NCBI GenBank assembly: GCA_944324495.1
Contig: CALUWN010000001.1
Coordinates: 62,001 to 126,000, forward strand
DNA length: 64,000 nt
Origin: an uncultured Mucispirillum sp.
Lineage (GTDB): Bacteria; Chrysiogenota; Deferribacteres; Deferribacterales; Mucispirillaceae
Direction of reading: 5' to 3'
Shown here: piece by piece, positions 35,768 to 45,923 of the stretch
Layout of the letters: each line of letters starts with the position of its first letter
Position numbering within the stretch: the stretch's first letter is position 1
Made by a program: the position numbers and the translations under genes
Notes under the pieces: model-generated
What the model was told of the DNA's origin: nothing
The model's database searches: none
Seen by the model: only the letters and a program-made list of their open reading frames with translations

Positions 35768-35807
35768 GTAACAGCATATTATTTTAGCAATTAAATAGAG
35801 GTATGGT

Positions 35808-38552
35808 TTGTTAAAAAGATTACTTTTAGTATCGGCTGTGCTTATCTTTACATTTGGTTGTAGTGAAAAAAGAACAATTGTTAATGATAATGTTACTGCT
35901 AATCTTAATATTTCTTCTGTTGCCCAGTCTGAAAATACTGATATTTTAGAAGGTAACGAAAAGTTTTCATCTGGGGATTTTCAAGCAGCTATTAAATCAT
36001 ATGAAAAAGCAGCTACTGAAAATAAAGCAACTGCTCTTTATAATATCGGTGTAAGCTATTATCTTTTAAATAATACGCCAATGGCAGAGTTAAATTTTAG
36101 GGAGGCTGTGAAGGCTGACCCTGATTTTACTGAAGCCTTAATGAATTTGATTGCAGTTTTAGCAGAGCAGGGTGGCGATAAAGCCATGGAAGCTGGTTCG
36201 TATGTGGAAGAGTATATTAAGAAATCAAACCATTCAGCTTCGGCTTACAGCGGTATTGCAAATGTATATTTAAGTATTAATGATACAGCAAAAGCTATGT
36301 ATTATTATAGAAAAGCTATGGAGCAGGACGCTTCATCTCCTTTAGTTTTAGAAAACTATGCCAACCTTTTAATTAGTATGGGAGAATATCAAGACGGTAT
36401 TGATTTATTAGAATCATTACCAACACGTAATTTTTTCATTCATTATAATCTTGCTAATGCTTACCTTGCATTAGGTAATAAAGAAAGTGCATACTCAAAT
36501 GCTCAGGAAGCACTTTATTCTAACGGTGCTACAGAAACAGGTTATGATAAGCTGGCTGCCATATTTAATACACTGAAAAAATATTCTGATGAGGCTCAAA
36601 CTCTGCGTATTTTAATCAGCGGAAACGATGAAAGAAGCTATAGAGTACGTTTAATTAAAGCATACCTTTCACTTTCTCAAAATGATAAAGCTTTAGATGA
36701 AGTTGATTTATTATTAAAAGAATTTCCAAAGGATGAAGAATTAAGTCTTTTAAAATATAATATTTTAGTTTTTATGGATACTGCTAAAGCAGGGGATTAT
36801 ATTAGAGATTTATATAAAGATTTAAAAACTGATAAAGTGCTTTCATATTATGCAAAACACGTATGTTATTTCAATAAAACACAAAATGAAATACGCCCAT
36901 ATTTACAGGAAAATAAAAATAACGGGTGGTATGCTTTAGCAAGGGCAGTATATGCTTTAAAGCAGGGCAGATATAATGATGCTGAAAATTATTTAAAATC
37001 AGCAGGCAGTGAAAATGGTCACGATTATTTTGCATATAATACATTTTTAAATATTAAAAAAAGAGATTTTGCCCGTGCAGCAGAATATGCAGCAAATTTA
37101 GATTTATTACAATATGATACTTTTTGGTATAAATTAGTTACTGCGTGGAATTTAAAAGAGCCACAAACAGTGCTTGCAATAGGCGAGGAATATAGAAACA
37201 GTTCTTTAATATCTATTCGTCCACCGTCATTTGAGTTTAATATTCGCCCTGTGCTTGATGATATGAGCTTTACATACAGGTTTGATGATAAAAGTATTGA
37301 TGCAGCTTCTATGCTTGCATACCCTGTATTTATGAAAGTTGATGAAACAGCACAGTTTTTAATAGCAGGCAGAACAACTTTAAAAGAAAGGGATAAAGAC
37401 AGCGTAACAGGAAAATTAGAAGGCATTAAATTAAATAATGCTGCCATAGATGATTTTGCTGCCTTTAATTTTGATTCGGCACGTGTTAAATTTGAAAAAG
37501 CAGCAGATGAGCTTACAAATAATATTATTGTATTATATAACCTTGCACTAACTTATTTTAATTTAGGTGAAAATGATAAGGCAAAAGCCACAATAGATAA
37601 AGCCTTTGCTATTGATAAAAATAATGGGTATATACACCTGATTTCTGGTCTTTTAAATTATAGAAAAGGTAATTATCCTGATGCAAAACTTAATTTTGAT
37701 CAGGCAAAACTTTTTGCTTCAAAAGTAATAGGGGAGCAGCAAAACCCAAAAGATGAAGAAATAATGCTTTTATATCTAGCAGTATTAGCAGGGGACAGAG
37801 GCTCTAGGAAAAATGAGGCAGAAAGTATATTTAAAGCTGAAAATAACGGATTTGCAGTTTCTACAGCTCTTTTAATGGATTATTTTGATGATTATGATAT
37901 TTCAAAATTATCAAACTTAGAAAATTCACCAATATTCCGCGTAAGCCGAGTTAGAAACTTACTATCATTACGCCATACTCCTGTAGAGCAGTATAAGGAT
38001 GTGGATGATGTTGACAGGTATTATACTTTAGCTTATAAATTTGCAATGCTTCAGCGTGGGGCAGCAAATGCTATACAGTTTAACCAGCGGTTTGCAAAAG
38101 ATAAAGTTTATTTAAAAGATATGGTTTATTTTTCAATTTTTAAAAATGACAAAAATAATGGCTTGAAATATTTGCAGACTTTATCTAATATGGATTTTAG
38201 ATATTCTGAGCTTTATAAAGTATCCTTATATTATTTTACATGGCTTAGGGATTTTGTCAACGCAGAGGCATCTTATGGCTCTCTTGATAGGCTTGGTTAT
38301 ATAGACCAGACATCTTTTTATTATGTACTTTTATACTTCCTTGTAAATTTTAATGAAACAAGGTTAAATAATTACTTAAAAATATATAATGATACTTATG
38401 GTGCTGATTACAGGTATGATTTAATTACTGCTTTAATGAATTTATACACAAAAAACATTAGCACATTTGATAATATTATAAGAAGGCTCTTAACTCAAGA
38501 CCCTTATTTATTTGATAAAATGTTTATAGAGGTTAATTTTGAAAAATTTTAG
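35808..38552 (+). CDS. TPR-repeat lipoprotein
   Basis: 914-residue exported protein. The signal peptide ends FTFGC (Cys18), a lipobox. Several TPR-like helical pairs are visible, e.g. around residues 45-150 (ALYNIGVSYYLLNNTPMAEL) and again around 560-640 (IIVLYNLALTYFNLGENDKA). It is likely a periplasmic scaffold attached to the inner or outer membrane; the partner is unknown. The start is TTG at 35808, 8 bases after GAGGT; no better in-frame ATG precedes the signal peptide. It overlaps the next gene by 14 bases. Confidence 0.75.
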   Translation: MLKRLLLVSAVLIFTFGCSEKRTIVNDNVTANLNISSVAQSENTDILEGNEKFSSGDFQAAIKSYEKAATENKATALYNIGVSYYLLNNTPMAELNFREAVKADPDFTEALMNLIAVLAEQGGDKAMEAGSYVEEYIKKSNHSASAYSGIANVYLSINDTAKAMYYYRKAMEQDASSPLVLENYANLLISMGEYQDGIDLLESLPTRNFFIHYNLANAYLALGNKESAYSNAQEALYSNGATETGYDKLAAIFNTLKKYSDEAQTLRILISGNDERSYRVRLIKAYLSLSQNDKALDEVDLLLKEFPKDEELSLLKYNILVFMDTAKAGDYIRDLYKDLKTDKVLSYYAKHVCYFNKTQNEIRPYLQENKNNGWYALARAVYALKQGRYNDAENYLKSAGSENGHDYFAYNTFLNIKKRDFARAAEYAANLDLLQYDTFWYKLVTAWNLKEPQTVLAIGEEYRNSSLISIRPPSFEFNIRPVLDDMSFTYRFDDKSIDAASMLAYPVFMKVDETAQFLIAGRTTLKERDKDSVTGKLEGIKLNNAAIDDFAAFNFDSARVKFEKAADELTNNIIVLYNLALTYFNLGENDKAKATIDKAFAIDKNNGYIHLISGLLNYRKGNYPDAKLNFDQAKLFASKVIGEQQNPKDEEIMLLYLAVLAGDRGSRKNEAESIFKAENNGFAVSTALLMDYFDDYDISKLSNLENSPIFRVSRVRNLLSLRHTPVEQYKDVDDVDRYYTLAYKFAMLQRGAANAIQFNQRFAKDKVYLKDMVYFSIFKNDKNNGLKYLQTLSNMDFRYSELYKVSLYYFTWLRDFVNAEASYGSLDRLGYIDQTSFYYVLLYFLVNFNETRLNNYLKIYNDTYGADYRYDLITALMNLYTKNISTFDNIIRRLLTQDPYLFDKMFIEVNFEKF

Positions 38553-39051
38553 AACAAATATTAATTTTATTATTTTGCATTTTATAATTTTTATACTGCT
38601 TATAGTTTATACTATTAATGTTGAAAATAGGCAGACTCAAATGCACGTTATACTTTTATCTGTTGCTATAGTTATATCATTTTTTATGCTTATTTCTTCT
38701 TTAATTAAGAAAATTACTGTAACAGATGATAAAATTATTATTAAAACTCTATTAAAAACAACAGTTATAGATATTGATAGTATTAGTTATGGCTATTCTC
38801 TTTCTGCTATGGGCAGGTTTGTTTTAATTATTAATGACGGTAACCATACTGCTATGATTTCTTCTTTAATGAATGGGTTTAATGAGCTGGTACAGCTTGT
38901 ATCAAATAAAATTGATGAAGAAGAAAAGAAAGCCTTTGATATTATTACAGAAGGTTCATTAAAAAGAAAATATACTATTTATATGTTTATAATGGTATTC
39001 ATTGTTGCTTTATTAATCTATGGCGTTTTAACAAGCTATCACTTATTATAA
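38539..39051 (+). CDS. Small membrane protein, bacterial PH-like domain
   Basis: 170 residues. Two hydrophobic helices lie at about 8-26 and 36-56. A soluble segment (57-140) follows, beginning KKITVTDDKIIIKTLLKTTVIDIDSI, the strand pattern of bacterial PH/DUF304 domains. A final helix lies near 148-168. The TTG start overlaps the TPR lipoprotein gene by 14 bases, with AGAGG upstream, so translation is coupled. Function unknown; it may work with the TPR protein at the inner membrane. Confidence 0.55.
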   Translation: MKNFRTNINFIILHFIIFILLIVYTINVENRQTQMHVILLSVAIVISFFMLISSLIKKITVTDDKIIIKTLLKTTVIDIDSISYGYSLSAMGRFVLIINDGNHTAMISSLMNGFNELVQLVSNKIDEEEKKAFDIITEGSLKRKYTIYMFIMVFIVALLIYGVLTSYHLL

Positions 39052-39055
39052 TATA

Positions 39056-39871
39056 TTATTTATTTTGCAGTTGATTTATAAGCTCGTAAGCTTCGTTGCG
39101 TTTAAGCCCAAGAGCTTTCATCATTTTTAGTATATCTTTTGATGAAACATTATCACTTAAAAGTTCTGCTATTATCTTATTATAATTTATGTCTATATTA
39201 TTAGTATTTTCTTCCTGTTCTACAGCGTTATTTGCAACTATTACAAATTCACCTTTTATGGTAATATTTTCAACTTCTTCTTTATTAGTTACAAAAACAG
39301 TTTCTTCATACATTTTAGTAGCTTCTCTTATAACAGCAATTGGGGCAGGGAAGTATTCAAGCAGCATAAGAACGGTTTCTTTTACCCTGTATGGTGATTC
39401 ATAAAAGATTATTGGTGCATTTATTTTTATAAGTTTTTGTATTTCTTTTTCTTTATCACTTTTTTTGTGGGGCAAAAAACCATGAAAATAAAAAGATGAA
39501 CCGCTAAACCCTGAGGCAATCAAACCATGTATTAACGCAGTAGGTCCTTGAATAATTTCATATTTAATATTATTTTTTATAACTTCCTGCATAATATATG
39601 CCCCCGGGTCAGAAATACAGGGCATACCAGCTTCACTTATTAATGCAACATTATCACCATTTAAAAGGCATTCCATTAATGATTTTGAAGCCTGTTTTTC
39701 ATTATCTTTATAGTATGATTTACAAGGTTTTTTTATATTTAATGAATTAAGAAGGTTAAGGGCAGTTCTAGTATCTTCAGCAAATACCACATCCACTGAA
39801 GACAGCGTATCTACTGCCCGTTTTGATAAATCAGATAAGTTTCCAATAGGTGTGCCTATTATATATAACAT
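39056..39871 (-). CDS. rsmI: 16S rRNA 2'-O-ribose methyltransferase
   Basis: Methylates the ribose of C1402 in 16S rRNA using SAM. 271 residues. Family motifs: the N-terminal TPIGNLSDLSKRAVDTL, FAEDTRTALNLL near residue 30, the SAM-binding SEAGMPCISDPGA near 79, and FYESPYRVKETV in the second half. It is followed on the same strand by no close gene and overlaps trxB by one base. An internal run, GFLPHKKSDKEKEIQKL, matches the family's flexible loop. Confidence 0.94.
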   Translation of the reverse strand: MLYIIGTPIGNLSDLSKRAVDTLSSVDVVFAEDTRTALNLLNSLNIKKPCKSYYKDNEKQASKSLMECLLNGDNVALISEAGMPCISDPGAYIMQEVIKNNIKYEIIQGPTALIHGLIASGFSGSSFYFHGFLPHKKSDKEKEIQKLIKINAPIIFYESPYRVKETVLMLLEYFPAPIAVIREATKMYEETVFVTNKEEVENITIKGEFVIVANNAVEQEENTNNIDINYNKIIAELLSDNVSSKDILKMMKALGLKRNEAYELINQLQNK

Positions 39872-40827
39872 TAAGCTTTTAACTCTTCATTAATATATTT
39901 TTCAGCCATTTTAGCAGCAACAGCACCGTCTGATGCAGCAGTTACTACCTGCATAAGCCCTTTTTTACGCACATCACCAGCTGCAAAAATACCTGCTACA
40001 TTTGTTTTTGTATCTTCGCCTGCCATTATAAAGCCACCATTTGTAAGCTCTAAAAGGTCAGTAAAAATGTCAGTATTAGCATCCCAGCCTATAAATTCAA
40101 ATATACCGTCACATTTATATTCTATGATTTCACCAGTTTCTTTATTTTCTAATTTTACACCTGTTACAGTATTTTCTCCAAGAACTTCATTTACTACATA
40201 TGGAGTCATAAAATGAATTTTATCGTTTTCCTTTGCACGCTGTTGTATGATTTTTGCTGCACGAAATTCATTTCTTCTATGAACTATTGTAACTTTTGAA
40301 GCAAATTTTGTTAAATATATTCCTTCTTCTAAAGCAGAATCACCACCACCAATAACTATAACTTCCTTATTTCTAAAAAAGCCACCATCACAAGTAGCAC
40401 AAAAAGAAATACCCCTGCCAATGAAGTTTTGTTCATTTTTTGCTTCTGTTTTTTTAGGTTTTGAACCAGTTGCAATAATTAATGCTTTACATTTTATTTT
40501 TCTGCCGTCTTCTAAAATAATAGTTTTCCATACACCTTCATCTATAACTTCTACGCAGTTTCCCTGCCTTAATATTGCACCAAATTTTTGGGCGTGTTTC
40601 ACAAACATATCAGTTATTTCATGACCTAATACAGGCTCAGTAAAACCCGGATAATTTTCAATATGCTCAGTAATAGCCATATTACCGCCGGGGAAGTTTT
40701 TCTCTAAAATAAGTACAGAAAGGGCATCCCTTGCAGCATACATTCCAGCAGAGCACCCTGCAGGTCCACCGCCTAATATGATTACATCATAGCTTTCTGC
40801 CAAGTCCTTGTTAAAAAAGTTTTCCAT
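39871..40827 (-). CDS. trxB: Thioredoxin reductase
   Basis: FAD/NADPH flavoenzyme that keeps thioredoxin reduced. 318 residues. The FAD motif GGGPAGCSAGMYAARDAL is near residue 20, the redox pair is CATC followed by DGGFF near residue 138, the NADPH motif is VIGGGDSALEE, and the C-terminal FAD segment is GIFAAGDVRKKGLMQVVTAA. The start at 40827 uses the GGAGGG site; an ATG four codons upstream would lie within that site. It overlaps the stop of the upstream thioredoxin-fold gene (TAATG). Confidence 0.95.
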   Translation of the reverse strand: MENFFNKDLAESYDVIILGGGPAGCSAGMYAARDALSVLILEKNFPGGNMAITEHIENYPGFTEPVLGHEITDMFVKHAQKFGAILRQGNCVEVIDEGVWKTIILEDGRKIKCKALIIATGSKPKKTEAKNEQNFIGRGISFCATCDGGFFRNKEVIVIGGGDSALEEGIYLTKFASKVTIVHRRNEFRAAKIIQQRAKENDKIHFMTPYVVNEVLGENTVTGVKLENKETGEIIEYKCDGIFEFIGWDANTDIFTDLLELTNGGFIMAGEDTKTNVAGIFAAGDVRKKGLMQVVTAASDGAVAAKMAEKYINEELKA

Positions 40828-41381
40828 TAATCCCTCCATAGTATCTGCTGTACTTTATCAGCACTGCCTATTTTTGTTTCGTAAATCACTCTATTATCAG
40901 AGCTAATTACATACAAATGAGGCCAGCTTCTTATCCCATAATCTTTACCAGCTTTTTTAGTATCAGCAGCAAACATTATATTTTTGTAATTTTTATAATC
41001 TTCTTCCCCTAAAAGATTATTTAATTCCTCAACTGTATCATAACCCTGTGTAATAACTATCACTTGAGCAAGCCCTTTATCCTGCAATATTTTAAAGGCA
41101 GAAAGAGCACGCCTGTATGTAGTATTAATCACATAGTTAGAAAAAAAAGTGTGTTTTTTATAAAAAATCACTACTTTTGGGCTTAATATTTCATTCATTG
41201 TAAAACTTTCCCCATTATAAGCATAAAGTGTAAGCTCTGGAGCATCCATACCAGTTTCTAGTGGATTATTAAGCCTGTATATATTTAATGCAGCAAAAGC
41301 TATTGCCACAAGGGCAAAAATATAAATATTTTTGCCCGCAAAAATTCTTTTAAAATAAGGCTGTCTGTTTTCAAAAGCCAT
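40827..41381 (-). CDS. Membrane-anchored thioredoxin-fold protein lacking active cysteines
   Basis: 184 residues. One transmembrane helix near residues 18-36 anchors a domain with the AhpC/TSA-thioredoxin layout: GMDAPELTLYAYNGESFTM, then strand VVIFYKKHTFFSNY, helix, strand, and the cis-Pro region RSWPHLYVI with a WP motif. The loop that should hold CxxC or the peroxidatic Cys reads KKHTFF; I see no cysteine in the whole protein. It sits in an operon with trxB and valS (one-base overlap with valS). It may be a non-redox scaffold or have another role. Confidence 0.6.
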   Translation of the reverse strand: MAFENRQPYFKRIFAGKNIYIFALVAIAFAALNIYRLNNPLETGMDAPELTLYAYNGESFTMNEILSPKVVIFYKKHTFFSNYVINTTYRRALSAFKILQDKGLAQVIVITQGYDTVEELNNLLGEEDYKNYKNIMFAADTKKAGKDYGIRSWPHLYVISSDNRVIYETKIGSADKVQQILWRD

Positions 41382-44008
41382 TATTTTTGAAGTCCTTTTA
41401 AGGCTTCATTAATTTTTTCAAGCCTTGCCGTTGCTTCTTCATATGTTTTCTTATCTTTTTCTATAACATTAGCTGGTGCTTTTGCAAGGTAGCCTTGGTT
41501 TTGCAGTTTTCCACCATATAATTTAACATCTTTTTCTACAGCTTTCTTTTCTTTCTCAAGCCTTGCAATCTCTTCTGCCACATTAATAGCTCCATCTAAA
41601 GAAACCATTACTTCAAAACCGTTACCAACGCTTTTTGCACAGTCTTTTGGTGCATCTTCATTATAAAACACAGCTTCTGCTTTACCCATTTTCATAATTA
41701 AAGCATTTTCAGATTTAAAAAGTGATAAAGCATCATTATCCTGCGTTGTAATGTAGATTTTTAAAAGAGCAGCAGGCGTTACGTTATATTCACCTCTAAT
41801 ATTTCTTATAAGGCTTATTGCTTCAATAACTTTATCAATACCTTTTTCTTCTTTTTCAAATTTATAGTTTAAATTATCAGGGTATGCTTCATACATTATT
41901 GTTTCTTTTCCTGTTAATGTCTGGAAAATATGCTCAGTTACAAACGGAATGTATGGGTGCATAGCAATTAATGATTTTTCTAAAACAAAGGCAGCAGTAG
42001 CAAGAGCCAGTTCTTTTTCTTCATCACTTTCTTTAAACATTCTGTCTTTTATTAATTCTAAATACCAGTCGCAGAAAGTCATCCAAAAAAATTGGTAAAG
42101 CTCATTAGCTGCTTCGTTTACGCTGTATGTATTAATAGCGTTTGATGCTTTTTTACAGGCATTTTGAAGCTTCATCAATACCCATTTATCAACACTTGTA
42201 AGTTTGCTTTCATTAATAGCAGGTATATTATCCCCAAGGTTCATTAATATAAATCTTGAAGCGTTCCATATTTTATTGATAAAGTTACGGTATCCTTCCA
42301 CTCTATCCACATTCATTTTAATATCTCTGCCTTGGGCAGCAAATATGGCAAGGGTAAAACGAAAAGCATCAGCACCATATTTATCAATTAATATAAGTGG
42401 GTCAATAACATTACCTTTAGATTTAGACATTTTTTGCCCCTTTTCATCACGTACAAGAGCATGAAGGTAAACATCTTTAAATGGAACTTCACCCATAAAT
42501 TTAATTCCCATCATCATCATTCTTGCAACCCAGAAAAAGAGTATGTCAAAGCCTGTAACAAGCGTGGAAGTAGGGTAGAACTTTTTAAGTAAGTCAGTTT
42601 TTTCAGGGTATCCCATTGTGGAAAACGGCCATAATGATGAAGAAAACCATGTATCTAATACATCTTCATCTTGATAAATATTAGTTGAGCCACATTTTTC
42701 GCATTTATCCACATCGTTTTTAGCAACAGTAATATGGTAACAGTCGTGGCAGTGCCAAGCAGGTATTCTATGACCCCACCAAATCTGGCGAGAAATACAC
42801 CAGTCGCGGATATTATTCATCCATTCAAAAAATGTATTTTCCCATTGTTTTGGAATAAGTTTTATTTTACCAGTCTGCACAGCTTCCACTGCTTTTTCAG
42901 CCAGTGGTTTAGTTTTTACAAACCACTGCATAGAAACCCTAGGCTCTACAGTAGAAGAGCATCTGTAACAGCAGCCAACATTATGTTTTAATGGTTCAAT
43001 TTTTTCTACTAACCCTAATTCTTTAAATTTTTCTACTACTTTTTTGCGGGCATCTAATATATCAAGCCCTTCAAATTCTTCATAGAAATTACCGCATATT
43101 TTATTATTTTCATCAATACAAACTATTTCTTCTAAATTGTGGCGTTTACCTGCTGCAAAGTCGTTTTGGTCGTGTGCTGGGGTTATTTTAACACAGCCTG
43201 TACCAAACTCTCTCTCTACAAATTCATCAGCAATAATAGGTATTTTTCTATTTATAAGTGGAAGCACAACATTTTTGCCAACTAAATGTTTATACCTTTC
43301 ATCATCAGGATGTACTGCAATAGCAGTATCACCAAGGTATGTTTCAGGGCGAGTTGTAGCAATTTCTAAAAACTCATTACTGTTTTCTATAGGATATTTT
43401 AAATGGTATAAAAAGTCGTCTTTTTCAGCAAATTCAACTTCAATATCACTTAAAGCAGTATGGCATCTTGCACACCAGTTTACCATATAGTTTGACCTGT
43501 ATATTAAGCCCTCTTTATAAAGAGTATAAAATACTTCTCTAACAGCTTGAGATAAACCTTCATCCATAGTAAATCGTTCTCTATCCCAGTCGCAGCTTGA
43601 GCCTAAGGCTTTTAACTGGCTTATGATTGTGCCGCCAGATTCTTTTTTTTGCTGCCAAACTCTTTCAATAAAAGCTTCTCTGCCAAGGTCGTATCTTGTT
43701 TTGCCTTCTTTTGCAATTATTTTTTCAACTACGTTTTGTGTTGCAATACCAGCATGGTCAGTGCCCGGCATCCATAATACTTCAAAGCCTTTCATTCTTT
43801 TATATCTTGCTAATATATCTTGTATAGTTTCATCAAGAGCGTGTCCCATATGGAGCGAACCTGTAACGTTTGGTGGTGGAATAACTATTGAATAAGGTTC
43901 TTTTTTTGAATATTCATCTGCATGAAAAAGTTTTTTCTCTAACCAAAATTCATAAATACTTTTTTCATATTCTGCAGGGTTAATTCTGCTAGACAACTCT
44001 TTTGCCAT
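41381..44008 (-). CDS. valS: Valyl-tRNA synthetase
   Basis: Class I synthetase for valine, 875 residues. HIGH is present as PPPNVTGSLHMGHA near residue 41, KMSKS as QKMSKSKGNV near 521, and the editing domain contains TTRPETYLGDTAI. Two CxxC pairs in the catalytic insert (CHDC and CEKC) likely bind zinc. The C-terminal 70 residues form the ValRS coiled-coil arm (IARLEKEKKAVEKDVKLYGG). The ATG at 44008 was chosen because GGAG lies 6 bases upstream; an ATG four codons earlier lies inside that ribosome site. Confidence 0.96.
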   Translation of the reverse strand: MAKELSSRINPAEYEKSIYEFWLEKKLFHADEYSKKEPYSIVIPPPNVTGSLHMGHALDETIQDILARYKRMKGFEVLWMPGTDHAGIATQNVVEKIIAKEGKTRYDLGREAFIERVWQQKKESGGTIISQLKALGSSCDWDRERFTMDEGLSQAVREVFYTLYKEGLIYRSNYMVNWCARCHTALSDIEVEFAEKDDFLYHLKYPIENSNEFLEIATTRPETYLGDTAIAVHPDDERYKHLVGKNVVLPLINRKIPIIADEFVEREFGTGCVKITPAHDQNDFAAGKRHNLEEIVCIDENNKICGNFYEEFEGLDILDARKKVVEKFKELGLVEKIEPLKHNVGCCYRCSSTVEPRVSMQWFVKTKPLAEKAVEAVQTGKIKLIPKQWENTFFEWMNNIRDWCISRQIWWGHRIPAWHCHDCYHITVAKNDVDKCEKCGSTNIYQDEDVLDTWFSSSLWPFSTMGYPEKTDLLKKFYPTSTLVTGFDILFFWVARMMMMGIKFMGEVPFKDVYLHALVRDEKGQKMSKSKGNVIDPLILIDKYGADAFRFTLAIFAAQGRDIKMNVDRVEGYRNFINKIWNASRFILMNLGDNIPAINESKLTSVDKWVLMKLQNACKKASNAINTYSVNEAANELYQFFWMTFCDWYLELIKDRMFKESDEEKELALATAAFVLEKSLIAMHPYIPFVTEHIFQTLTGKETIMYEAYPDNLNYKFEKEEKGIDKVIEAISLIRNIRGEYNVTPAALLKIYITTQDNDALSLFKSENALIMKMGKAEAVFYNEDAPKDCAKSVGNGFEVMVSLDGAINVAEEIARLEKEKKAVEKDVKLYGGKLQNQGYLAKAPANVIEKDKKTYEEATARLEKINEALKGLQK

Positions 44009-44029
44009 TTTTATCTCCATTAAAAAATA

Positions 44030-44446
44030 TTATTTTACAGTAATTATTCTTGAATTATCATCTGCTACTTTGAAGTTTACTATTTTATAGTTTTTTATAT
44101 ATTTTTCAATATTAAATTTATCTGCCCATTCGATTAAAATAGTTGCATCTTCATTTAATGTATCATAAAACCCTATCATATCAAGTTCCACTTCTTCCTG
44201 CATTCTGTATAAATCAAAATGGATAATCAGCCCTTTTTCTGTTTCATACCTGTTTTCTATGGAGAAAGTAGGGCTGTAAACTTCATCATAAAGCCCACAG
44301 GCTTGTACAAAATAATTTGTAAATGTAGTTTTTCCTGCCCCTATTTCACCGATTAAAAAAACAATATTGTTTCTTAAAACATCAGTCAATTTTTCAGCAA
44401 CTTTTTTTGTTTCTTCCACATTTTTTACTATAAACTCACTACTCAT
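44030..44446 (-). CDS. tsaE: tRNA threonylcarbamoyladenosine ATPase TsaE
   Basis: 138-residue ATPase needed with TsaB and TsaD for t6A modification of ANN-decoding tRNAs. Walker A is GEIGAGKTTF near residue 33, followed by the family's VYSPTFSIENRYE and HFDLYRM motifs and ILIEWADKF, typical of TsaE. It overlaps the nnr gene by 8 bases, an arrangement found in many bacteria. It ends 21 bases before valS. Confidence 0.93.
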   Translation of the reverse strand: MSSEFIVKNVEETKKVAEKLTDVLRNNIVFLIGEIGAGKTTFTNYFVQACGLYDEVYSPTFSIENRYETEKGLIIHFDLYRMQEEVELDMIGFYDTLNEDATILIEWADKFNIEKYIKNYKIVNFKVADDNSRIITVK

Positions 44447-45920
44447 TAAACACCTTTTTGTAATACTTAATTATATCTGTTATTAAAAGGGAAGATGGAT
44501 GGCTTTTTTTAACGGCATATTTTGCAGATTTGCCAATGGTATAACAGGCTAATATGCAGGCATCTTTATTGCTGTATCCTTGAGCAATAAATGAAGCTAT
44601 AAGTCCAGTTAAAGCATCACCACTGCCGCCTTTTGAAAGGGCAGTATTTCCTTCATTAATAATATATACTTGTTCATTAGGTATGGCAATTACAGTATCA
44701 GCTGATTTTAATACCAGTATTACCTTATACTTATTACAAAATTCTTTTGCAATATCTATTTTATTTTTAATTATTTCTTCAACACTTTTATTTATAAGGC
44801 GGGAAAATTCTTTTAGATGTGGAGTTATAATAATTTGATTTTTAGTTTCTAAAATAACATCTAAACGAATAGCATTAATACCATCAGCATCTATAACAAG
44901 TGGTTTATTAATATTTAATACCAATATTCTAATAAATTCTTGTGTATCTGCTTTTTGCCCCATACCGTTGCCAAGTGTTACAGAGGAAGCAGCACTATTA
45001 ACATATTCATAAACTGCTTCAGGGTTTTCATAATCAAAAGATTTTGTCATAACTTCTGGAATATCTGATATAAAGTTTCTATCTAAATCATTAGGATGTA
45101 GTAATGTTACAAGCCCACAGCCAGATTTTAAAGCAGAAAAAGCTGTAATTTTAACAGCACCTGCCATATCAATAGAACCACCAATAGATACTACTCTCCC
45201 AAATGTTCCTTTATGAGCATCTTTTTCCCGTTTTTTAAAGACTGGTATATTCTTTTTATTTATAAATATACTATGTTCATATTTTTCAATATGCTTTTTA
45301 GGTATTGTAATATCTGCCACCTTAATTTTACCTGCATATTTTTTAGCAGGGTATAAACATAGGCAGTATTTTAAACATGAGAAAGTAATGGTGTAATCTG
45401 CTTTAATTGTGGTATTTTCCACAAAAGGCGTATCAGCATAAAGCCCTGAAGGAATATCAATAGATATAACAATAGCTTTTGAACTATTTACTAAATTTAT
45501 AATATTTTCATATACTCCAGAGATTTTTCTTTTAAGCCCAACACCAAACAAAGCATCAACTATAATATCATAGTCACTAAATGTATCTACTGATGTAAAA
45601 GGATATAAGTTTGCACCAAATTTCTTTATAATATTAAGATTGGTTTTAGCAGCATTTTGATATTTATCTTCTTCACCAGTATAAAATATATCAACACTAA
45701 AACCATGAGATATAAGATGCCTTGCTGTAACAAACCCATCTCCACCGTTATTTCCCGGCCCAGACAGCACAGCTATTCTATTATTATTTTTAGCTGTTTT
45801 TAATACTTTTTTAAAAACAGCCACACCAGCATTTTCCATAAGTATTTCATCAGTTAAGCCAAATATTTCTTTAGCAGATGACTCCATATTATATATGTTG
45901 CTGGATTTTAGAATATACAT
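44439..45920 (-). CDS. nnr: Bifunctional NAD(P)H-hydrate epimerase/dehydratase
   Basis: Repairs hydrated NADH and NADPH. 493 residues. The N-terminal epimerase domain (about 1-210) has AVLSGPGNNGGDGFVTARHL near residue 50 and VDALFGVGLKR. The C-terminal ADP/ATP-dependent dehydratase domain (about 230-490) has KGTFGRVVSIGGS, VIDADGINAI and the phosphate loop LSKGGSGDALTGLIAS. It precedes tsaE with an 8-base overlap and follows the Trm112-like gene by 3 bases. Confidence 0.94.
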   Translation of the reverse strand: MYILKSSNIYNMESSAKEIFGLTDEILMENAGVAVFKKVLKTAKNNNRIAVLSGPGNNGGDGFVTARHLISHGFSVDIFYTGEEDKYQNAAKTNLNIIKKFGANLYPFTSVDTFSDYDIIVDALFGVGLKRKISGVYENIINLVNSSKAIVISIDIPSGLYADTPFVENTTIKADYTITFSCLKYCLCLYPAKKYAGKIKVADITIPKKHIEKYEHSIFINKKNIPVFKKREKDAHKGTFGRVVSIGGSIDMAGAVKITAFSALKSGCGLVTLLHPNDLDRNFISDIPEVMTKSFDYENPEAVYEYVNSAASSVTLGNGMGQKADTQEFIRILVLNINKPLVIDADGINAIRLDVILETKNQIIITPHLKEFSRLINKSVEEIIKNKIDIAKEFCNKYKVILVLKSADTVIAIPNEQVYIINEGNTALSKGGSGDALTGLIASFIAQGYSNKDACILACYTIGKSAKYAVKKSHPSSLLITDIIKYYKKVFNE

Positions 45921-45923
45921 TTC

